A stretch of DNA of 64,000 nt, taken from contig NZ_VNHX01000005.1 of NCBI RefSeq assembly GCF_008124885.1, forward strand, positions 62,001 to 126,000, read 5' to 3'. Origin of the DNA: Sphingobacterium allocomposti (GTDB lineage Bacteria; Bacteroidota; Bacteroidia; Sphingobacteriales; Sphingobacteriaceae). The position numbers were made by a program, and so were the translations under genes. The notes beneath the pieces are model-generated. The model did not search any database. It worked only from the letters and a program-made list of their open reading frames with translations, and had not been told where the DNA came from. This document shows, in pieces, positions 58,713 through 64,000 of the stretch. The stretch's first letter is position 1, and each line of letters starts with the position of its first letter.

Positions 58713-60746
58713 ATGTATGCATCAATCAAACACGTAAACAGAATACATCTTCGACGAAATATGGGCATATGCCGGCTAACATCGTTACACATGCACGTAC
58801 ATTGCGTATGTCTTTTGGCTCTCGCCTTACCCTCGACCGCCTCGCCGGCAATCGGCCGCTCGGATACTTCGAAGGTTTTTGAATGGGTAGAACTAGCTAA
58901 AGACAAACAAAAAAAAGGAATGCCCGACTCGGCCGAGTATTACTTCAAACGCGCCGGCGAACTGGCCACTATATTGGACTATGATAAAGGAAAGCTCTCT
59001 TTTGCAGGAAACTATAGCGTCTTTCTTTACGAGCAGGTCCGCTTCGACGAGGCCATGGAATACGCGCAGCAAGCTCTCGAAATCAGTCAGCGCCTCCAAA
59101 ACCGCACGAAAATGGCAGCGGCGTACAACAATATAGCCTTGCAGCACCAGGCGCGGGGACGCCTGAAAAATGCGGCACATCATCTGATGAAAGCGCTCGA
59201 GATTTCCTCAGGAATCCAAAATCCGACCAGCCAGAACCTTTCCGACAGAAGGAAGTACCTCAACAACCTGAGCTCGCTGTTCCTCGATCTTCACGATCTG
59301 GAAAAAGGACTCCAATACGCGTGGCAGTCGTTCGAAATTGCCCAACAGCTGCGCGACACGGTATCTATGGGAAATAGCCTGATTAACGTCATGGTAGCTG
59401 AAGCGATGTCGGGAAAGCTCGCCAGTGCGATACGACATGGTAAACAATATTTAGCCATTGGCCGCGCTTATGGTGATTTACAGATGGAAATAAAGGCCCT
59501 AAACAATCTTGCCGACGTCTATCGGATGCAAAAGCTGTATGCCCGCGCACTGACAACGTTCCAGCAGGCGCTTTCCATCACCCCCGCATCCATGCCCGGA
59601 AATGAGGTTTATACCCTATCGGGAATATCACGTGTCTATATGGAAATGGGAAATCCCCGTAAAGCAAAGGAGCACTTCGTGCGTGCATTCCAATTGGCAC
59701 AGACCGAGCTGGCCAAGCCACAGCTCGTTGACATGTACGAAACCGGGGCCGACATAGAAGAAGCACTCGGTGATTACAGGCAGGCACTCGATCTGCATAA
59801 GAAACATGCCGCACTGAAGGACTCCCTCCGCGATCAGGAGACAGAGAAAACCATACAAGAACTTGAAGTGCGTTACGAGACAGCTCAACACCGGAAGAGT
59901 ATTGCCGAACGGGACCTTAAGATCGTTGAGCAGGCAGCCGAATTAAGCCGAAAGGACAAATGGCTTGTGATTTATATTTTTTCGTTGTTGATTCTCATAT
60001 CCGGACTTGTCGGCATCCGCCTGCTCAATAGGCAGAAACGTCGTGTCCAGGCTGCCGAGCTGGAGAAAAAACTCGTCGAAGCCCAGCTCGCCGGCGAAGA
60101 AAAAGAACGGGCACGGACAGCTAAGGAGCTGCATGACGGGGTTGCCAGCATCTTGTCGGCAGCAAGGATGCAAATCGACACACCGCTGTCCTACGACAAT
60201 CCGCGCGCCGCCTTCCAGGACGTCGGACAGCTCCTAGACATCGCCGTGCGGGAAGTACGTAACATCTCCCACAACCTGGCGCCGGAGATGATTCTTCAGG
60301 AGGGTTTCGCCGATGCTATCCATTCATTCTGCAGACGCATAAATAAACCGGGCTTTCAGCTGGACTGCTACATACTGGGGGAACTGCCCAACCTGCAACA
60401 GAGTGCACAGCTTGCCATTTACCGTGCTATCCAGGAATGCGTCACCAATATGCTTAAACACGCCGACGCAACCTGCGGCATCGTGCAGCTTGCATGCGAA
60501 AAGGATCGCCTGTCGATTACTGTCGAAGACAACGGCAAGGGCTTCGACGCAGAAGGCATATGGGTTAAAGGCATCGGCTTCGCCAATCTACAATCCCGTA
60601 TGCGGTTCTTAAACGGGACGCTCGACATCCGGTCTTTCCCTGGCCGTGGCACGTCCGTATTCATGGAGATCGACTGCTCCGTCCATAAAGACCGTCAGCA
60701 GGGAATAGCCATTGAACAAGAGCTGGCGACAACATCGTTAAGTTAG
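58713..60746 (+). CDS. TPR-containing sensor histidine kinase (HisKA_3 type)
   Basis: Up to 677 residues; a start at 58761 (MGICRLTSLH) would leave a cleaner signal peptide. The periplasmic part has tetratricopeptide repeats (about residues 55-385), a membrane helix lies near 413-433 (WLVIYIFSLLILISGLVGI), and a coiled coil leads to the HisKA_3 phospho-acceptor ERARTAKELHDG (His about 474). The ATPase has NMLKHADA, VEDNGKGFD and GIGFANLQSR. It pairs with the NarL-type regulator 23 bases downstream. Signal unknown. Confidence 0.93.
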   Translation: MYASIKHVNRIHLRRNMGICRLTSLHMHVHCVCLLALALPSTASPAIGRSDTSKVFEWVELAKDKQKKGMPDSAEYYFKRAGELATILDYDKGKLSFAGNYSVFLYEQVRFDEAMEYAQQALEISQRLQNRTKMAAAYNNIALQHQARGRLKNAAHHLMKALEISSGIQNPTSQNLSDRRKYLNNLSSLFLDLHDLEKGLQYAWQSFEIAQQLRDTVSMGNSLINVMVAEAMSGKLASAIRHGKQYLAIGRAYGDLQMEIKALNNLADVYRMQKLYARALTTFQQALSITPASMPGNEVYTLSGISRVYMEMGNPRKAKEHFVRAFQLAQTELAKPQLVDMYETGADIEEALGDYRQALDLHKKHAALKDSLRDQETEKTIQELEVRYETAQHRKSIAERDLKIVEQAAELSRKDKWLVIYIFSLLILISGLVGIRLLNRQKRRVQAAELEKKLVEAQLAGEEKERARTAKELHDGVASILSAARMQIDTPLSYDNPRAAFQDVGQLLDIAVREVRNISHNLAPEMILQEGFADAIHSFCRRINKPGFQLDCYILGELPNLQQSAQLAIYRAIQECVTNMLKHADATCGIVQLACEKDRLSITVEDNGKGFDAEGIWVKGIGFANLQSRMRFLNGTLDIRSFPGRGTSVFMEIDCSVHKDRQQGIAIEQELATTSLS

Positions 60747-60769
60747 TCATTACATCACGTACTGTACCA

Positions 60770-61423
60770 ATGGAAAACCAACAGCCATTCACACCATCCA
60801 CGACCATCGGCATAGCCGACGACCACCCATTGATTATACATGGCCTTCAGCAGATGTTACGGGAGGAAATTTACGATATCCTGTTCACCGTACAAAACGG
60901 ATCGGAGCTCTTACAGCAGCTAAATTCATACACTCCGGATGTGCTTCTGCTCGACATCGAACTGCCCGACGCCAGCGGGATCGACCTGTGCCTGACGCTT
61001 CGCAATCTTTACCCGCATCTGGCAATCATCGCGCTGACCAATCACGATGATATCGTGTACGTACGGAAGATGATCCGGAATGGAGCACATGGCTATCTCC
61101 TCAAGGGTACGGAAAAACAGCAGTTAGTCGACGCCATTGACAGCGTTGTGTCAGGCGAACAATACATTGACAGGCAAATTGAACACCATATTCTGCAGCA
61201 GTCCCTTCATGGAAAGAAAGCGTCCGCCGCTGTCAGGTTGACCAACCGTGAGGTGGAGATTCTGGCCCTTATAGCCAATGAGTATTCCAATCAGGAAATT
61301 GCCGACCGGCTTTTTTTGAGCGTACGAACAGTAGAATCGCATCGCCACAGTTTAAACCAGAAGCTGCACATCAAAACAACAGCAGGCCTGGTGCGGGAGG
61401 CTTATCTTCGGGGGCTCATTTAG
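60770..61423 (+). CDS. NarL/FixJ-type response regulator
   Basis: A 217-residue two-component regulator. Receiver: acidic pair Asp17-Asp18 (IADDHPL), acceptor Asp62 (VLLLDIELPD), Thr in IALTNHDD and Lys in HGYLLKGT, all intact. Output: LuxR-type helix-turn-helix (LTNREVEILALIANEYSNQE, LFLSVRTVESHR). It is the partner of the upstream histidine kinase. Its last four bases overlap the convergent Crp-type gene. Confidence 0.95.
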   Translation: MENQQPFTPSTTIGIADDHPLIIHGLQQMLREEIYDILFTVQNGSELLQQLNSYTPDVLLLDIELPDASGIDLCLTLRNLYPHLAIIALTNHDDIVYVRKMIRNGAHGYLLKGTEKQQLVDAIDSVVSGEQYIDRQIEHHILQQSLHGKKASAAVRLTNREVEILALIANEYSNQEIADRLFLSVRTVESHRHSLNQKLHIKTTAGLVREAYLRGLI

Positions 61424-62016
61424 CCGCGGTGGGCCAGGTTCTTACGTATCCGGCTTAAGCTGTCCTGATGGATGGCCAGCAGCGAAGCTATGTATTTAAG
61501 CGGTACCTGCTGGATAACAAGCGGTTGTGTCTCCATCAGATGTATGTAGCGTTCTTCGGCCGTCATGCAGATCGAATTGATCTGGTTGTCCTGCAGCCAG
61601 TTCAGCAGTCTGTCCATTATAGCCAGATCCATATCATGCATCTTCGCGATATGCTTTTTCAAGAACAACACCGCTTCCTTGTCCCACATTAAGACGTCGA
61701 TCTCACTTAAGGATTCCAGCGCGCAGGTCGAAATCTGCCCGCTTTGGATATACAACGGGGTTGATAAGAAATAGTTGGTAGAGACGATTCCCAATGTATG
61801 GTCTACACCATTATGCTCCCGATACAGGCGCGCAATACCCCGATTTAAAAAGTACAGCATATTCACCTGTTTACCTTGCTCCATCAGCACTGTGTGTGCC
61901 GGAAGAATCGCATGCCTCGTGTAGGCTCGGATCAAATCAAACTCCTCAGGCGTAAAATGTATGTTATACCCTGTTGCAAATTGGCAGACCTTCTCAAAAT
62001 GGTGACGTAAAAGCAT
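61420..62016 (-). CDS. Crp/Fnr family transcriptional regulator
   Basis: A 198-residue regulator with an N-terminal cNMP-like barrel (ILPAHTVLMEQGKQVNMLYFLN) and a C-terminal helix-turn-helix (VPLKYIASLLAIHQDSLSRIRK). The recognition helix is HQDSLSRIR, not the RETxxR of the regulator at 11166, so it binds a different site. No cAMP-binding or Fe-S signature. Overlaps the NarL-type gene tail-to-tail and is divergent from the LytTR gene at 62160. Confidence 0.9.
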   Translation of the reverse strand: MLLRHHFEKVCQFATGYNIHFTPEEFDLIRAYTRHAILPAHTVLMEQGKQVNMLYFLNRGIARLYREHNGVDHTLGIVSTNYFLSTPLYIQSGQISTCALESLSEIDVLMWDKEAVLFLKKHIAKMHDMDLAIMDRLLNWLQDNQINSICMTAEERYIHLMETQPLVIQQVPLKYIASLLAIHQDSLSRIRKNLAHRG

Positions 62017-62159
62017 AGCAATGGTTGGTCAGTAAGCTCCTATACGAAGATAGCAAAAATTTGCAACAGCATCACTTTCTGACATATGTCAGTTCGAAAT
62101 AGCGAGGCTGATACCTATTTTTGATCCACGTCTAAGCACGTCTAAATACAGGATAAACC

Positions 62160-62879
62160 ATGAAAAAACAGATTGTTCTCATTGTAGACAACGACCGTTT
62201 GTTTCGTACGCAACTGATCGACGAACTCAAACGGATTTCGTATCCGGCGGTATTTTGGGAGGCCGCTAATGGAACAGAAGGTCTCCGGAGTATTAACGCG
62301 CTCCAACCTGATATCGTCTTTCTCGATGTTGAATTGCCCAGCCTTGGCGCGTTTGAGGTACTCGATAAAATGGAGCATTCACCAGCAATAGTGCTGATGT
62401 CGGATTCCGCCAATTATGCAGCGAAGGCCTTTGAGTACGACGCGGTCGACTATCTCGTCAAACCACTCACCCATAAGCGCCTTCAGGCTGCTTTGCAACG
62501 GGCGGCGAACCCAACGAAGATGTTAATGGGCCTCCCCTCCGCAGAACAGACATACCCGAAGCGTATCCTCGTAGAAAAAGGAAAGAGACTCACCAGCATC
62601 CCTGTGTCTGCCATTACGCACCTCAAGGCCGACAGAGATTACACATGGATACATACCCTGCAGCAAGAATCTTTCTTAAGTAGTTATGGTATCGGTGAAT
62701 TTACTGAAAAGCTCGATCCACACCAGTTCTTACGGGTACACCGATCGTACATCGTTAATATCGATCATATTCAGGAGCTCTACCGTGATATCAACAAGGT
62801 GTTTCTAACACTCCCCAACCGCATCGAACTGAGCGTTAGCAGAAACTACATGCCATACATTAAAGCGTATATCTTTTGA
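62160..62879 (+). CDS. LytTR family response regulator
   Basis: A 239-residue regulator with a complete receiver (Asp10 and Asp12 in IVDNDR, acceptor Asp56 in IVFLDVELP, Lys in DYLVKPLT) and a C-terminal LytTR domain (ITHLKADRDYTWIHT, LDPHQFLRVHRSYIVNI, ELSVSRNYMPY). No LytS/His_kinase-type partner is adjacent; the usual partner may lie elsewhere. Paralogue of the degenerate protein at 56855. Confidence 0.93.
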   Translation: MKKQIVLIVDNDRLFRTQLIDELKRISYPAVFWEAANGTEGLRSINALQPDIVFLDVELPSLGAFEVLDKMEHSPAIVLMSDSANYAAKAFEYDAVDYLVKPLTHKRLQAALQRAANPTKMLMGLPSAEQTYPKRILVEKGKRLTSIPVSAITHLKADRDYTWIHTLQQESFLSSYGIGEFTEKLDPHQFLRVHRSYIVNIDHIQELYRDINKVFLTLPNRIELSVSRNYMPYIKAYIF

Positions 62880-62891
62880 TGCCCTCTTCGC

Positions 62892-63701
62892 TTATCTATA
62901 CGCTTCCAACAACTTTTTAAGGTCGTCAATATCCCGCTGCTCGATCCCTTCGCCATCGGTAATCTGCCAAATCAGATCCTGAATGGTATTATAGATCCTC
63001 ATCCAGGGCGGCGTCACATAATCCGGTTCATGAGCTGCCACTGGATCCCAATGTTGCGTAATCCGCAGCTTCGGATAATCCTTGAGAATATCGATAAACT
63101 GCATCAGGTTCTTGTCTGAGGTGACCAAAAAGTCCCGAAAGTTATTTCTCGCAATCGGATAGCGCATCTCTTCGCCCTGATTGTCGTACCAGGGCATGGA
63201 ACGATCTGCATTGATGCAGGCCATACCGATATAGATGGTTGTTGTATCACGACCACCACCAAATCGTTCGGTAGGTGGAACCTGCACGAGATACTTACTG
63301 ACGCTGATTCCATTCTGCTTGTCATGATCCATGCTGACAACTACCAGCCCCGGAGGGAACTCGACTGTCACGGGCGGCGTTCCGGGCATGCGGTCGTTGA
63401 CCAGGTTGACATCCACATAAAAGAAGTTGACGTGTGCGTACAGCTTTTGCAGGTCGGGATCGAACGGGTGATGTCTTCTTTCGACAATCCGTATACCTTC
63501 GGGTAGGCTTAGCGGTGTTCCGTGGGGAAGAGCATCGCTTGGGCCTATCCCCGGCTGGCCTTTCGAACTCGCCACCACAATCCGGTTGTTGCCCTGTGGA
63601 TCGGGTATCTGGGGCTTGGGCTCCTCAGCCGATCCCGAGCAGGCGTATTGTATTATCAGTACGCAACAGAAAAGTAATTTTAGGGTAAGGTATCTATTCA
63701 T
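62892..63701 (-). CDS. Lipoprotein of unknown function
   Basis: A 269-residue protein with a signal and lipobox IQYACSGS (Cys21), then a Pro-rich linker and a soluble domain with ALPHGTPLSLPEG, AHVNFFYVDVNLVNDR and a C-terminal helix-rich part (RIYNTIQDLIWQITDGEGIE). I recognise no domain. It overlaps the upstream gene by ATGA (63698-63701), so both are translated together. Many short aromatic strands suggest a beta-rich surface protein. Confidence 0.75.
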   Translation of the reverse strand: MNRYLTLKLLFCCVLIIQYACSGSAEEPKPQIPDPQGNNRIVVASSKGQPGIGPSDALPHGTPLSLPEGIRIVERRHHPFDPDLQKLYAHVNFFYVDVNLVNDRMPGTPPVTVEFPPGLVVVSMDHDKQNGISVSKYLVQVPPTERFGGGRDTTTIYIGMACINADRSMPWYDNQGEEMRYPIARNNFRDFLVTSDKNLMQFIDILKDYPKLRITQHWDPVAAHEPDYVTPPWMRIYNTIQDLIWQITDGEGIEQRDIDDLKKLLEAYR

Positions 63702-64000
63702 CGGTTATATTCTAACATAAAACAATTATCGCATTGTCCGGCGATCTGAGGTTCGAAATCAAATGTCAGCGCATCCTGAAACGTATCGTCGCTGTTCCAG
63801 CGCCGCAGTGTTAGGCGCTCAGGGCCATAATACGCGGTGACGGTATACCTGCCGATCGGTATATCTGTGATCTGATGACCGTCTTCCGCCCTTAGCGTCA
63901 ACGGTTCGCCGGCAGACCCGTCCACCCGTGCTCCTTGCGGTGTAAAGCGAAAAACAATATCCCCGCTTTCCAAATACACCCCCGGAGAGTTATCTATGGT
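63698..64000 (-). CDS. C-terminal part of a protein cut by the right edge
   Basis: An open minus-strand frame runs from beyond the right edge to the stop at 63698, about 100 visible residues. A GTG at 63979 could be read as a start, but the frame stays open upstream (TIDNSPGVYLESG), so it is treated as internal. The visible part has a beta-rich segment resembling carrier or adhesion modules (HQITDIPIGRYTVTAYYGPE) and ends CDNCFMLEYNR with a CxxC pair. It is translationally coupled to the lipoprotein gene. Family unknown. Confidence 0.6.
   Translation of the reverse strand, partial: TIDNSPGVYLESGDIVFRFTPQGARVDGSAGEPLTLRAEDGHQITDIPIGRYTVTAYYGPERLTLRRWNSDDTFQDALTFDFEPQIAGQCDNCFMLEYNR

Noticed and set aside
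1..64000. CRISPR arrays, tRNA or rRNA genes, prophage or intact insertion sequences
   Set aside because: Looked for regularly spaced repeats, cloverleaf-like sequences and transposase or phage genes while reading the intergenic DNA; none seen, although no covariance search could be run.

Overview
This window reads as chromosomal DNA from a member of the Bacteroidota, most likely the family Sphingobacteriaceae (Sphingobacterium / Pedobacter / Parapedobacter type). The evidence is two SusC/SusD outer-membrane pairs, an ECF sigma factor next to a FecR anti-sigma factor, LytTR regulators, DUF4142 lipoproteins, an RNA polymerase promoter style of TTTG-N19-TAnnTTTG, and Bacteroidota-type lipoproteins with acidic residues after the lipobox Cys. 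I see no rRNA, tRNA, CRISPR array, prophage or intact insertion sequence. One MITE-like repeat (1277-1504) is the only mobile-looking DNA.

Left part (1-15.7 kb): a DoxX-like gene cut by the left edge and a divergent GlxA-type AraC regulator; a minus-strand surface-signalling locus (ECF sigma, FecR, STN-containing SusC, SusD, secreted EEP-fold phosphatase/nuclease); a ClbS/DfsB-like protein; a RidA-family gene with its Crp-type regulator, separated by a textbook TGTGA-N6-TCACA site; an NmrA-like dehydrogenase; and a TetR gene followed by a clear operator and a three-gene membrane/rhodanese operon. A siderophore-interacting-type flavin reductase closes the stretch.

Middle part (15.8-36.5 kb): a stress-flavoured group (Mn catalase, SPW membrane protein, small unknown protein, MBL hydrolase, DUF4142 lipoprotein); a NEW3-domain protein with a two-gene ABC-2 exporter; a 1550-residue DUF4011-helicase-nuclease protein that resembles a single-gene antiphage defence system; an ABC-F ATPase; a second, stand-alone SusC/SusD pair; DUF2200; a small hydrophilic protein; and a general-stress SDR.

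Trehalose/alpha-glucan block (36.7-49.5 kb): an LLM flavoenzyme translationally coupled to a GH13 enzyme, then a TreY::MalQ fusion, GlgX and TreZ. Together the last three can debranch and rearrange alpha-glucan, convert chain ends to trehalose and release it. Two tandem cytidylyltransferases and an orphan pseudo-receiver sit inside this block on the opposite strand.

Right part (49.5-64 kb): more stress and repair genes (PA2169-type four-helix protein, DUF4142, LigD without its phosphoesterase domain), a histidine-rich lipoprotein plus ZIP transporter with a palindromic promoter, two copies of an unnamed about 90-residue family, and a dense signalling region (HxlR, two LytTR regulators, TPR histidine kinase, NarL-type regulator, Crp-type regulator) with several small unknown genes. 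The window ends inside a translationally coupled lipoprotein pair. Taken together, trehalose synthesis, Mn catalase, LigD, the stress SDR and the DUF4142/PA2169 proteins suggest a dispersed desiccation/oxidative/stationary-phase survival programme.
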